Source of the DNA: Papaver somniferum | Taxonomy: Eukaryota > Streptophyta > Magnoliopsida > Ranunculales > Papaveraceae | Assembly: GCF_003573695.1 (NCBI RefSeq) | Contig: NC_039363.1 | Location: forward strand, 166,672,747 to 166,736,746 | Length of the DNA stretch: 64,000 nucleotides | Direction: 5' to 3' | Part shown: positions 32,114-43,960 of the stretch, in pieces | How the letters are laid out: the number at the start of each line of letters is the position of its first letter | How positions within the stretch are numbered: position 1 is the stretch's first letter | Program-made: the position numbers and the translations under genes | Notes under the pieces: model-generated | What the model was told of the DNA's origin: nothing | What the model saw: only the letters and a program-made list of their open reading frames with translations | The model's database searches: none

Positions 32114-32667
32114 ACCTAAGTAGTTTAGCCTAGAATTTATGCTATTACAAAGGTTCAATTCCAACCTCCCCTGAAGATAAAATGATTTCAAATCATGTTA
32201 AAATTTAATTTCTTGAGAAGAATGATAATTAGCAAGGGCGAGTCCTATAAGTTGATGAAATGAACAAATTTTTCCATGTTGAGCCAGTGGAAAAAATGGA
32301 TTGACAAATGTCCTACATTTGAGCACTAAGGTCATATAGATATTGCTCGGCTTAGTAATGGCTGAGCGGTAATGCCATCTCCTACCAGTGATCCAGTAAT
32401 TTCGATAATGTCGCCAACGAACATACCATCCAACTACTAATATTCAAATTCTTACATATATATTCAATCTAACCTCAGTTCAACTGACACCTTCGATACA
32501 CCTTTAATCTCACATAAGTTTTTTATAGTCAAACAAATCTTTTTTCATCCCAGAATAATAATCTGAAATATGTTGGTACTTCACAAATCGGTTATAGAGC
32601 TCGTGATCCAAACTCCAAGGTATTCAATAGAGGAATATGAAACATTTTGTAGGATTATTATGTATTT

Positions 32668-32866
32668 AAAAAAAAAAGTGGATAGGCTAAAGCCGTACCC
32701 AAGATCCTACCCAATTCCATCCAGTTGGACTAGTCCCACTGCTTGATCCATCCCCGCCAAACCTCTTTATACACTAATTAGATACAAACCTCTACAGTGG
32801 GATCAAACCCCCGACTTCCTCCTTCCTCCTTACACTTGCTTCTGCCGATTGGTGTACAATAAAAAC
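32668..32866 (-). mobile_element. tRNA-derived SINE-like element
   Basis: On the minus strand a head reading CACCAATCGGCAGAAGCAAG is followed about 35 bp later by GGGTTTGATCCCACT, which fits the RNA polymerase III box B. A unique body then ends ACGGCTTTAGCCTATCCAC next to a homopolymer of about 10. Box A is weak and no target duplication was found. Confidence 0.45.
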
Positions 32867-33740
32867 CTGTCAAATTTTGGATAAATTCTCATGAAAAATA
32901 CTCAAAAGCAACTAATTAACAACCAAAAATCGTAGTTATCAAGGATTGTCAAGTCGTTTCAAAGAATCAACAACGACATGAGTTAATATGTACATAAATG
33001 CAAGCCATTAATCCAAGAGGAGGGATAAAAATGATAATTAAACGATAAAGATTATTCAAAATTTTGAATTCAAAAATTGACCTTGTATAATTTGTTGTAA
33101 TCTTTAACTTATTTTGCTTTGTAAATTGCAACAAAGAGCTTAAGGGGAATGATAAATAAAATTTGATATTTTTTTCTGATACAAAGATTGTTTCCACACC
33201 CTTAAGGTGTTCAACAGATTCAACCCTTATTTGTGAGATGATTTTACTATATATCTATACACTCGACAAACTATATTACCATGAATTCAAAGTTTGATCA
33301 ATAAAATTAATTATAATTGAATGTACTGGTTATTTAAATTTAGTTCGACATTTCAAATTAAAATATTAATTAATTTAATAAAATTTTCATATTCATTTAC
33401 TATTTATAAAATTAAGTTTCCATTACGTAATTTTAAATAATTAGAATCAAAATTATATTTATTATATTGTTGTTAATTAAGGTCAAAATGGGAAAGTTCT
33501 GATAAGGTCACTGTACTAAATTGGAGATGCTTTTATCAATTTCATAAATAGAAGCAATAAAAGGTTTTTATATTAGCGTCCATAGACTTAATAAACCTAT
33601 TCAAAGAATCGATTTTTGGGAAGAGATTGACAATGTTTGTAGATGTTGTGAGTTTTCTTAGTGCTTAGGTGGTACTTTTGATATCATTTTAGAAATGTAA
33701 TCAGAAAAAAGTTACAACAAGCTTATTAAAGTCTGAAACA
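32867..33740. other. AT-rich, no recognisable gene
   Basis: Very AT-rich sequence with only chance frames. Nothing assignable. Confidence 0.4.
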
Positions 33741-33749
33741 ATTCTAAAA

Positions 33750-34730
33750 TTTTATCTTCCAATATGATTTTATTGGTATACCTCTTAAAGATGCAAGATA
33801 TACTTGGTCAAATGGTCAACCAATCTTGTCATGTAAAGATTTGATAGATTTATGATTTTATTCCTTTAGAATCTCAATTCGCTTTGGTATCTCAACTTGA
33901 AAAAGCTTGAACCAACCTTAATCACATTCAAGTCCCTCCAGTTCTAGACAATTCTGATCCTTTTTGGGGCTATAGTTCTTTTTGGTTTGAAATTATGTGG
34001 TTCATGGAGAATTATATGGTATAGTGGTAGCAGTCTTTATGTTTTTCAGGTATTCCTAGCACACTGTTTTATGGCTAAAGCTCAAGGATCCAAAGGAGAA
34101 TCTTAACACATGGAACAAAGTCTATTTTGGTTACATTAAATACTAAATTTAACTCACTTTGTCATAAATTTAGTTCATTGTCATACTTGTTGAAGATAGT
34201 ATTTTGGATGAAGATTTAGTGGTTGGGAAGTTTGCTTACAAGCTTGAGTTTGAGAGAGTTACTCAGGATTGAGTCCAATTCAAATTTGCTTAAAGAATGA
34301 GGCATACAAACACTTATTTATTCACTAACCAGGCATCAAATGGGAGATGATATAACATGATTAGGCAGCTCTATATTGATGGCGTATTTATCTATGACAG
34401 ATTCAAATTATAGGACCAAGTTGTTGATTTTTACAGCATCGTATTCTTTGAAGGGGAAAAAAAATTAGACCTGCATTGGAAGATATTGTGTTTCGACATT
34501 ATTAATGTTTTGTCAGATCTTTTGAAAGCAAAAATTTCATAAAAACAAGTTTTATTTTTATAGGCAATAAAGACTTGGGACAAGACAAGGCACCTGGCCC
34601 TGATGGTTTCTCTATCAAGTTTTTCTGAAGAGTTGACATTTCATCAAGTCAGACATTATGGGTATTATTTCTGAGTTTTATGAGAAAAGGTGTGCATTGG
34701 CACAAGACATAATACAACTTTTATCACTTT
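33750..34730 (+). pseudogene. LINE-E: heavily decayed LINE, endonuclease to early reverse transcriptase
   Basis: Recognisable blocks in shifting frames are GIPLKDARYTWSNGQPIL and PFWGYSSFWFEIMWFMENY (endonuclease C-terminus), LKLKDPKENLNTWNKVYFG, FERVTQD, then GQDKAPGPDGFSIKFF (start of the reverse transcriptase). Numerous stops interrupt it. It is cut off by the LTR element that begins at 34761. Confidence 0.7.
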
Positions 34731-36140
34731 CTTTTAAAAATAAATAAATATATTTTTAAGTGAAAAGACGAGGGTACCAAATATACCTCGAACTAAAACT
34801 TTTCCACCTATAAGTCCTTTCTCCAAAAGTGATTGTCGATGGACTGAGTCGAGACAATACAACTAATCGGTTCACACTTCGTGTGATTGTCTATGGATAC
34901 GAGACCGAGACAATACGACAACAAGATAACTTGTATGATTGACTATGGATACAAGATCGAGACAATGCAACAACGAACTATGTTTACTTGATAAATGGTT
35001 CGGACTTAACCAAACACAAATAGGATTACTATCAAGTAAATAAGAATTAACGTTTGTGTAATTTACTTTAAATTATAATAACAACAATTATAATTGTGGA
35101 AAATAAAAGTAAATGACACGGCAAGATTTTGTTAACGAGGAAACCGCAAATGCAGAAAACCCCAGGGACCTTGTCCAGAATTGAATACTCTCAGGATTAC
35201 ACCGCTATACAAAATCAAACCAACTTCGTATAGTTGAGACCAAGCAACTAAACCTATAGTTCACCTAATTCCGCCTGTATTCCCACGCCTCCGACCTGTA
35301 ATAAGTCACGTACTTTGAACAATTCCTTTGGCTCGTATTCCAAATAGTAAAGGAACAACAAATCTATTTGGTATCAACTCTTTTCAACCAAGTGATGTGA
35401 GTTCGACAAAAGGCTCTTCTGTTTATCTCAATAAACTCCCTTGTCAGGTTCTTAGATCTATCTTATTATCAACTACCAAAGTAATTGTTAAGATTTTGCA
35501 ATCAATACTTTTAATCACAAAGAATTGTATTGATGCCGATCTACACAACTAATCAATTTAATCTACCACAAGGATAAACCGATTATAGTTGGATCCCTTT
35601 TTTTTACCGAAACAAGTATTGTGCACACCAAAGATTATGAACTCAAATCAGAAATCTTCAAAGTCTTATTTGTCTTCAAATCTTCTTAGATCTTCAATAA
35701 ACACCTGCACACAATCAACTTGAATCGCTTGTGATCAATCACGCACAGAACGGAGTCTGTTAACAATGGATTATCACAAGACGTCTTTAGATATACAAAC
35801 AATCTAAAGATCCCCGTCGAAATTTCAATCTAGTTTGAGTGAATTTTATATCAGAAGAGAAGATTCTCAAGCATAAACAAACTAGGTGAAATCAAAGTTC
35901 AACCACCGTTAGTCAATCAAATCAATCGAAAACAAAAGATAAACCGCAATTATATAGTTTCCCACCAACGGTACTAATAGAGCTTCTCAATCCCAAAGAA
36001 GTCTTTAAACTACGCGGCCGTAAGAGATTTCGCCTAATTAGGTTACTCTCCTTTCCGAATAGGAGGCTTCACCAGTAGCAACACAACTGAGATAGTTTTG
36101 CTGTCTCTGAGATTAGTTTGCTCGAAATGCAAACTTTGAT

Positions 36141-36147
36141 ATTTATA
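36141..36147 (-). promoter_or_regulatory. LTR TATA box
   Basis: The minus strand reads GGTCTATAAATATC within the 3' LTR. It marks the probable U3/R boundary and supports minus-strand transcription of the element. Confidence 0.55.
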
Positions 36148-36688
36148 GACCAAGGAAGTTTGAACACCAAATAATTTCCAAAACCGAAAATATTCTCAAG
36201 ATATGCAATATATTCCAGATTTGGTTTCCATAATACCTGGAAATGCTTTATCCAAATAATGACCGAAAATCTCTTAGAAAATCTCCAACTAGCAAATGCA
36301 TATTACTAATTTTCATTGTCCAAAAATAAAATTAAAAACCTTAAATAAAAGATTCGCAGTTTATTATATTCGATCCGAAATTTTCTTCCTTTAGCTATTA
36401 AGGAATATCTTTAATAATTAAAGATAAGCGTTACTACACATGTTCAAAGTATGTCAACATCTTTACTTTGTAAGTCCTCTTTCATACTTACAATCTTGAA
36501 ACCGATTTTCCACACTTCCAAAAAAGTTTAGAATTGGTTCATCTGACTTTTAAGAACTACGTGATTGATCAAGAACACTCAATCACCAAACATGGGTTTC
36601 ACGGTTCTACCAAAACAAGTTTCGGTTCTACCTCCATGTGAGTACTTTGCATAGTCACGCTAGTTACCAAAATTCAGTTAACTAGGTA

Positions 36689-36900
36689 CTAGGATCGGTT
36701 CCCCACATATATATGGTATCTAACTTGTACTTGCTGCACATGTCCATAGGATCAGTTGCCCTTTGCCTAAAAATGTGTTGGACATGTCCATAGGATCGGT
36801 TCCCCTTTCTGCTAAAAACTTGTTGCACCTCATACAAGGATCGATTCTCCTTTGTGATAGGTTGCACCTCTTACTAGGATCGGTTCCCCTTTACCCAGAG
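36689..36900. repeat. GGATCGGTTCCCC tandem array in U3
   Basis: Five copies of a unit with the core AGGATCGGTTCCCCTTT lie at about 36689, 36747, 36792, 36837 and 36880 (spacing 43-58 bp), joined by TTGCACCTC or GGACATGTCC spacers. Arrays like this in U3 are commonly enhancer-type sequences. Confidence 0.7.
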
Positions 36901-37638
36901 TCGGTCATACCAATAACACTAAATCGATCATACCATCTCAGGTGATTACTTAAGATTGGTTTCACTAATAAAAGTCATACCAATACAAAAGTCAGGCCTT
37001 TGTGAATAATTTTACCAGGAACATAAACAAGTCTTGAGCGGTTATACTAATCACACATATTGGTAGTTCAAAAGATATGCAATGAATAACAATACCAATA
37101 ATGCCTGGAGAGTTCTCTTTGGATTCACAAAACAAGTTCATGAATTTAATTCTTTAAAACAAATGTAAAACATTGTTTCCTAGGATGAAATCTTCACCTT
37201 ATACCCATACATAATCACAATAGCATTCAAACAATTATGTCGATGTCTTATCTACAAAGTTTAATGGTTAAACAATAAACCTCGTATTGTATTCCTTAAT
37301 ACTATGTCTAACTAGAGTATAATCATTCATGCTTCACAGTTTTGTTTTCAATATGCACGACTTGAAAGATACGTTAAGGAATGAAACAGTTCAAGTCAAA
37401 TATCACTAACCTCGAGTAAAAGGATGATGTTGTCGTTGTAGATCCTTACTCCTTCACTTCTTCAATTCTTCGCAATACTTGTAATGTCTCATATCCTAAT
37501 ACTTTCAAGCTAACCTATACGAAGTTGACTCTAGTACATAATCAAGCGACTCTTAAAATGAGTTTTGGCTCACTAAAATATGACAACCAAACTTGAGATA
37601 CCAACGCTTGGTGGGTTCAACCGAGCTGTGCTCTAACA

Positions 37639-37652
37639 ATCTCCCCCTTTGT
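37639..37652 (-). other. Polypurine tract
   Basis: The minus strand reads ACAAAGGGGGAGAT immediately before the TGTTAG start of the 3' LTR. This is the plus-strand priming site of the retroelement and fixes its orientation. Confidence 0.85.
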
Positions 37653-39452
37653 CAATTTTAGTGACAAAATTCTTACATCATATGGATAAACAAATTACAA
37701 GAATTTATTAGACATACGCTTGATTCCTTAATTAAATAGCACAATAACCTGTATACATTCAATCCATAAGTGCCGCTGTTGATATTATAATAACAAAGCT
37801 AATACTCCCCCTAAAGGTAAGATAGGTAGATTTTATCAATCCACATGTCTTTGTTATTCCTTTGTAGTCCATATAACTACAAGTATCATATGATATACTA
37901 CTCCCCCTTAGTCTATGCTTTTACTCTTTCGTTAGATAAATGTTTAAGCACCAATGTCTTTTCCCTTAGTGATACCAATCAATATAAATCAATACCAGTA
38001 TCACTTATTTACTCCATATATTTCTCCCCTTTTTGTCACAAAATGACAAAGAAACGAAAAAATAAAGGACAAACCGAAAGGATCTTACAAATCTCAAAAG
38101 ACTTGCAACCTATAGAGTTAAGCACGAGGGTTCCACACACAATTATTGATAACCAATATCAAAACCGAAACTACAAAGTAATTTTATTTTGATATGTTAC
38201 CAAGAAAACAATTGCACGAAGCAATTTTCCCTAATAGTTTAGCAAACCAAAAATCGACTAAGCACCTTAGTTCCTTTGCTAAACCTATTGTACAAATAAA
38301 ATCTCTTGTTCGATAATACCAAAATAAAGATAACTCTATTTTTCTCATCAGGTTCTAATTATCCATATAACTTAGACCTTTAAATTTTAAACAAGACAAG
38401 TACTAGGTTAGTTAACTAGCATTTCTTGTTAAGGCATTCGATTAGACTTGAATAACCGAAACCTCCACTTTGATAAGTCTAACTAAGATTAGAATTAACT
38501 TAGTTTCTCTTATCCGGAATCGAATTTGACTAAACAATTCATCCCGTAAACCTTTTCTTTCGTTAAGCCATAAACAATTCATACAAACCAAATAAATCAA
38601 CTTGCATAATTATTCACCTCAACCGGAAGCAATTGAAACAACATAGACATTAAAGCACCGCAATTGCACCGAAATTTTCTAAGCCTAAACGATTGATATC
38701 AAACAATAAAGCAAGATAACAATAGTTTTTCTTAACCGAAACCAATTGAATCACACACACATCCATACACAAATAATGGAATAAAACATCAATTGTACCG
38801 AAATTTTGTTAAGCAAAAGAAATAAATATATGAAATAAAATCAGGATTCCTTAAACAGGAAAACGATTAACTAACAAAATCGTTATCTCAAATTTCGCAT
38901 CCTCTTCTCCAATATGTTTGCATCTTCTTCCAGGGAGAATTGATATCGAAATATCATTATGTTGTCATCCTTATGCAAAACAAAAGAATAACAACAACCA
39001 ACCTTTACCAGAGAAAGGTTGAAAACCGGTTTTTATCCATTGCAAGCAAAAGTTGAAAACCCTGAAACACGTATGCTTTTATGCTAAACCAAACGATTCA
39101 ACATATTGTGACTTTTTCACATATTGTTTCTATCAGAACCCTTCATGATCCATTGATAAATCCTACCAACATGGACTAGAACTTAATCCTGCTAAACCAA
39201 AAAGTCACCCAAACCATAAGGATTCACAACATTATGAGATCGAATATCAAGGTAGTAAAACCGAAATCAAACATCCCATAAACATACATAGCAATAATCA
39301 TAAAACATTCAAGCACAAGCTATGTAAATCAAAAACTATCACAAGAAAAATTATAAATTAAATAATTTTATTCATAATAGACCTAATACAGTCATTGAAA
39401 GAAATCAAAAATTGATGTCTATTTTCCTGGATTAAGTATTACAGTATATAAC

Positions 39453-39800
39453 TTAATCTCCAGTGGTGCTCTTGTTGTTCACCGAGGTTTCTTCAGTGTT
39501 CAAACTTTTAAAGCATGTCTCAAGAGACTTGTCTGCAACCACTTCCTGTTTCTCATGCTTTTCAACTTGAACCTTCATATCAGCAATATTAGCTTTTGTT
39601 TCCTCAATCTTATCCTTGAGCCACTCCTGATCTCGAACCGTTATTATGAGATTGGTTCTTAGTTCTTCAAAACCTTGGGTATAGTCAATCATACTATCAG
39701 AACGAATCCACTTGGTTTTGGTTGGATCTTTTAAGTTGTAAGCCAATAGACATGACTCATCTTGTGATACAACTGAACTATCAGAATCATAATCAGACAT
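39453..39800 (-). CDS. Internal ORF of the LTR element, possible gag remnant (115 aa)
   Basis: The frame starts MSDYDSDSSVVSQDESCLLA and is acidic at first. It then has a coiled-coil-like helix (DKIEETKANIADMKVQVEKH). No zinc knuckle or capsid signature is visible. It lies in the 3' half of the internal region and may be the accessory or gag-derived protein of this family. Not recognised otherwise. Confidence 0.35.
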   Translation of the reverse strand: MSDYDSDSSVVSQDESCLLAYNLKDPTKTKWIRSDSMIDYTQGFEELRTNLIITVRDQEWLKDKIEETKANIADMKVQVEKHEKQEVVADKSLETCFKSLNTEETSVNNKSTTGD

Positions 39801-40293
39801 GATTTTTGATATGTTTTTCTTCTTCCTCTCTGTATTTATTCCTTGACAATCTTTAACCTTTTGAGCTTCCTATTTATTATCCTTTGTGATACTGCGAGTT
39901 ATTGGAGGCATGCTCGGTTATATAAATAAGGATTGATCAGGGTTTCAATAATACAGGCAAGAGATAGTTTCCCTTTAAGAAGAAACAACTCTCAAACCGA
40001 AAATATCAGAAAATCCGAAAATATTACAGAAATATATTTCGTTTCCTTTGTCCGGACTTCTCATGCTGGAAGGTTTATTGAAATTCGAAAATTCTAAATA
40101 AAACCTATTTTTGGAAGAACATGATAAACATGAACAATTTTTAGACAGTCATGGATTCGCAGTAATCCATAAATTGTCACAGATTTTTCGGAAAACTTCT
40201 ACATATAAAACAAATGTGCTCTTGTTTTATTGTGCTTTTCTCATCCATAAATAAGAGCACGGAAGGGGATGTGAGTGCACAATTTTGATACAA

Positions 40294-40883
40294 CTAAGTT
40301 GTATCAAAGTAAGCTTTTTCTAGATTACAGTGAGTATCCGAACCATAGTTCATGTTTCTCCTTGGGAATTTCTGCCCAAAATATTTTCTCCCAGAACATT
40401 GATCTTTTCTAACTCTAGAGATATGATTATGTGGAGAAACTGTACTGACGTGAGAATTTTTAGAGATAGATAAATCTCTCTTAATTCTTTCAATGAGATT
40501 TTCATAAGATTCTCTCATTCTAAGGATTTCCTTATGATGCACATCAGTATGATTGTGTGAAACAATTATCGAAATTCCTGATTGTTTCTTTTGGCAGAGA
40601 TTCTCTCTTTCCCTTTCTTATGGAGTTGTTCTTCATCAAAACAAGGATTGTTTCGATATGGGTGAGGAGAAACCTTTTTAAAGAGGCGATTATCAACTCT
40701 TTCCTCTGATTCTTTTGAGTTGATCTTACCGGGTAGTGGTATGATCTGTCTTTCTACTGAGGAATGATCTTTCAGTTTTTTAAGACAAGAAACTTCTTTA
40801 AATATTTTTACCACCGTATATTGAAGAAGTATAAGTTCCCTGTCAAGTGACTGAAAAATTGTATTCCTTAAGATCACGTTCAC
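40294..40883 (-). pseudogene. Two adjacent internal ORFs of the LTR element, gag-like and disrupted
   Basis: The upstream frame (40883-40566) contains SLDRELILLQYTVVKIFKEV and a basic His/Lys-rich end. The downstream frame (40542-40294) contains MRESYENLIERIKRDLSISK and ends with CSGRKYFGQKFPRRNMNYG. The high Lys/Arg content and the position after the primer site suggest a degraded gag. No CCHC motif is seen. Confidence 0.35.
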
Positions 40884-41286
40884 GGAATCGGTTCAAAGTT
40901 TCCTTCGGACAAGATTTCGTTTGATCATCGGTAGATATAGAAGATGGTTTCTTATCCTCTTATGACTTGATGTAGTTAGGCAAACTACCATCATATTGAT
41001 CTGTTTCAGATGTGACTAAACCATTTTTATCACAATCTGTAAAAGTCGAGCAAGGACTTTTAGTTTCCTCAACATCAGAAGAAATCACAACAACATCTTA
41101 CTTTCCATTAGAGATGGACACATATGTTTTCGCAACTCCTGTATTATGAGTCAACGAAGTAGTAACATCTTCAACTTTTGAGTAGTCATACTCTTGCATA
41201 ACGTTAACAGAATCAGAGATAGATTCAATTTCTTATAGGTTGGATTGCATCAAACACAGATTGTTAGATCTTTTCGTGTTTGCCTT

Positions 41287-41297
41287 CTCTAATACCA
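41287..41297 (-). other. Primer-binding site
   Basis: The minus strand reads TGGTATTAGAG two bases after the end of the 5' LTR. This is one base from TGGTATCAGAG, the site complementary to initiator tRNA-Met used by most plant Copia elements. Confidence 0.75.
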
Positions 41298-41299
41298 AT

Positions 41300-42317
41300 T
41301 GAAAGGACGAGGGTACTCAAATATACCTCAAGCTAAAACTTTTCCACCTATAAGTCCTTTCTCCGAAAGTGATTGTCTATGGACTGAGTCGAGACAATAC
41401 AACTAATCAGTTCACACTTCGTGTGATCGTCTATGGATACGAGATCGAGACAATAAGACAACAAGATAACTTGTGTGATTGACTATGGATATAATGCAAC
41501 AACGAAGTATGTTTACTTGATAAATGGTTCAGACTTAACCAAACACAAATAGGATTACTATCAAGTAAATAGGAATTAACGTTTGTGTAATTTACTTTAA
41601 TTTATAATAACAACAATTATAATTGCGGAAAATAAAAGTAAATGACACAGCAAGATTTTGTTAACGAGGAAACCGCAAATGCAGAAAAACCCCGGGACCT
41701 TGTACATAATTGAATACTCTCAGGATTAAGCCGCTATACAAAATCAAACCAACTTCGTGTAGTTGAGACCAAGCAACTAAACCTATTGTTCACCTAGTTC
41801 TGTTTGTATTCCCACGCCTCCGACCTGTAATAAGTCACGTACTTGGAACAATTCCTTTGGTTCGTATTCCAAACAGTAAAGGAACAACAAATCTGTTTGG
41901 TATCAACTCTTTTCAACCAAGTGATGTGAGTTCGACAAAAGGCTCTTCTATTTATCTCAATAAACTCCTTTGTCAGGTTCTTAGATCTATCTTATTATCA
42001 ACTACCAAAGTAATTGTTAAGATTTTGCAATCAATACTTTTAATCACAAAGAATTGTATTGATGTCGATCTATACAACTAATCAATCTAATCTACCACAA
42101 GGATAAACTGATTATAGTTGGTCCCCTTTTTTACCGAAACAAGTATTGTGCACACCAAAGATTATGAGCCCAAATCAGAAATCTTCAAAGTCTTCTTTGT
42201 CTTCAAATTTTCTTAGATCTTCAATAAACACCTGCACACAATCAACTTGAATCTCTTGCGATCAATCACGCACAGAACGGAGTCTGTAAACAATGGATTA
42301 TCACAAGATGTCTTTAG
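41300..42317 (-). repeat. Upstream (5') LTR, truncated
   Basis: Homologous to 34761-35790 with scattered substitutions and a few small indels. Homology ends after CTTTAG at 42317, so the U3 half is missing. The element therefore has no intact promoter LTR of its own. Confidence 0.85.
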
Positions 42318-42954
42318 CATATCGCTAAAGAGTTTGCGGGAAAATACTTGTGAATTTGTACTTGTTGAACAAAAGCTAATTAAAAAAAAGAAGAAAAAAT
42401 TAAATTTTTTATTTTTAAAAAACTTTATTTTAAAATAAAATAAAAATAATATTAGGGCATTTTGGTCATTAACAAAAATATGTGGATAAGGGGTGGCTTC
42501 ACTTTACTTCTAAATGTCCTCGTAAAATTGAGACTATGGTCCTCTTAAAAAAACCATGGTCCCCATAAAATGGTTCATATTTAATTACAATACTTTGTGG
42601 GAAAATTAGGCTAAGGCCCAAAAATAATTATATTCTATTGTCAGGCCCACGATTAATTTTAGTTACGGTGACACCCAAAATTATCCGAAATTATTAAAAA
42701 TCGTTGTATAGGTCGTTATGTATACTATTTTTCAGGGGTATAATTGGTAACGCAACTTGGATATAACATATCTAAAAAACCGTGCCTTGGAATTTTACAA
42801 ATTTTATATTGTTAGAAATCTTTTAAAGAGAGCTATGCAACGAGTACAAACAACAATATCAAATTTTTGTCTTTCATGAAAAAATCGGAGGTGATCATCA
42901 TTTTAGGCAAATTTTTCGAAAACTTGATAATAACCATTATACATCCACCAAAAA

Positions 42955-43407
42955 AGATGCATAACAAATTATGCAACCATTTTCTCACTGCATAACAAAT
43001 TTATGCATGTATAACAAGTTATGTGGCCATTGTTTTGGTTGAATTTAGTGCGTACATAAAAGATTGATGTATAATGCATTATGCATCTATATTTACAGAT
43101 GCATATAAGGTTATGCATCTATTTTCTCGATGCATAAAAGATTGTGCAACAATTTTCTCGATGCATAATGCATTATGCAACCATATTTTCGGATGCATAA
43201 CAGGTTATGCATCCATTTTCACGACTGCTGTATTATTGTAGGTGCATGACAAGTTATACAGTCTTTCTTTTCATTTGGTTTCAATAGTGACAAAAAAGTT
43301 GTTGCATAACGTGTTATGCGACCATTTTCGGGACTGCATATCAAGTTATGCAACAAATTTTGTAGATGCATAACAGGTTATGCAACCATTTTCGTAGCTG
43401 CATAATC
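42955..43407. repeat. Palindromic TGCATAAC/GTTATGCA minisatellite
   Basis: About ten imperfect units of 36-45 bp. Each combines a palindrome such as TGCATAACAGGTTATGCA with a spacer CCATTTTCTCGA. The spacing is irregular. A further copy sits at 44222-44240. The palindromes would fold into hairpins. Confidence 0.8.
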
Positions 43408-43507
43408 GCAGTAGTGGGTGAAAATAGTAGCGCAAATGGGAGATCAAGGACTATGATGCTCTAATCAGACCAAATTTGATCTTAATTCAAAATTCTGTCA
43501 TGCTTAC

Positions 43508-43960
43508 CCGACTTATAATACTTCCAAAATGTGTAGAGTCGTAAAAATGTACCGGGGCATGGAAAAGAGAATTCATTAGATGTGATACAAAGATTTCGTT
43601 GATTGCATTCCCATAGAAACTACAAAAAGACTTCTCACAAGTATGAAAAATGTTGAGCTTAATCCAATAAGCAAGTAGACTATGAGTAATCGTAATTTGT
43701 TGACTTGAGGATTCTGAACATTGGCAGCCATCCATGAGTTTTGTAGTATTTGCCCAATCACTGTCATGAGGTGACAAAGAATTCGTAAACTAAAGTAACA
43801 AAAACCTTTGTTTTGATACATCAGGTAAGGTTTAAAGCCGGTGTCACCTCTTTTTTTTTTATTCCGGCTTAGTTAGTTGATCCCCTACTGGTTCTTCAAA
43901 TAGCATCTTACTGCGACTTTCCTTGTTATCTCTTATTGCATTTCCAGCCAATTCTAAGAC
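43508..43960 (-). pseudogene. Captured chimeric exon: histone H2A fused to an ABCC transporter fragment
   Basis: An acceptor TTTTTGTTCAG precedes the exon start at 43960. The first 16 codons read VLELAGNAIRDNKESR, nearly the histone H2A motif VLELAGNAARDNKK. The text then changes to GDQLTKPE, GDTGFKPYLMYQNKGFCYFS, IGQILQNSWMAANVQNPQVN, LLIVYLLIGLSSTFFILVRS and APVHFYDSTHFGSIISR. This matches the second membrane domain of plant ABCC transporters (ABCC10-like). A GTAAGC donor follows at 43507. Frameshifts near 43850 and 43600 and a stop near 43865 block translation. Retained intron boundaries show capture from DNA rather than mRNA. Confidence 0.8.

Larger units (their letters stand above)
34761..37638 (-). 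repeat. Downstream (3') LTR, complete, 2.88 kb
   Basis: In minus orientation the LTR starts TGTTAGAGCACAGCTCGG at 37638 and ends CTCGTCTTTTCA at 34761, the standard TG...CA. A TATA box (GTCTATAAATATC, minus strand, 36141-36147) separates U3 from R-U5. The U5 side contains the conserved block AACGAGGAAACCGCAAATG (plus-strand reading) near 35140. Confidence 0.85.
34761..42317 (-). mobile_element. LTR retrotransposon without recognisable pol (non-autonomous, Copia-like signals)
   Basis: Two related terminal regions begin TGAAAAGACGAGGG (34761) and TGAAAGGACGAGGG (41300) and are homologous for about 1 kb. The element is in minus orientation: a primer-binding-site-like TGGTATTAGAG lies just inside the upstream LTR, and a polypurine tract just before the downstream LTR. 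The internal region (37639-41299, 3.7 kb) has only short gag-like frames and no protease, integrase or reverse transcriptase. The upstream LTR is truncated at 42317. Confidence 0.85.

Noticed and set aside
35328..35552. 74-codon frame present in both LTRs (also at 41857)
   Set aside because: It is shared only because both are LTR copies. The frame is short and lies in R-U5, where no protein is known.
42955..43407. CRISPR-like look of evenly repeated short units
   Set aside because: Eukaryotic context, irregular spacing, diverged units and no unique spacers or cas genes. It is a palindromic minisatellite.
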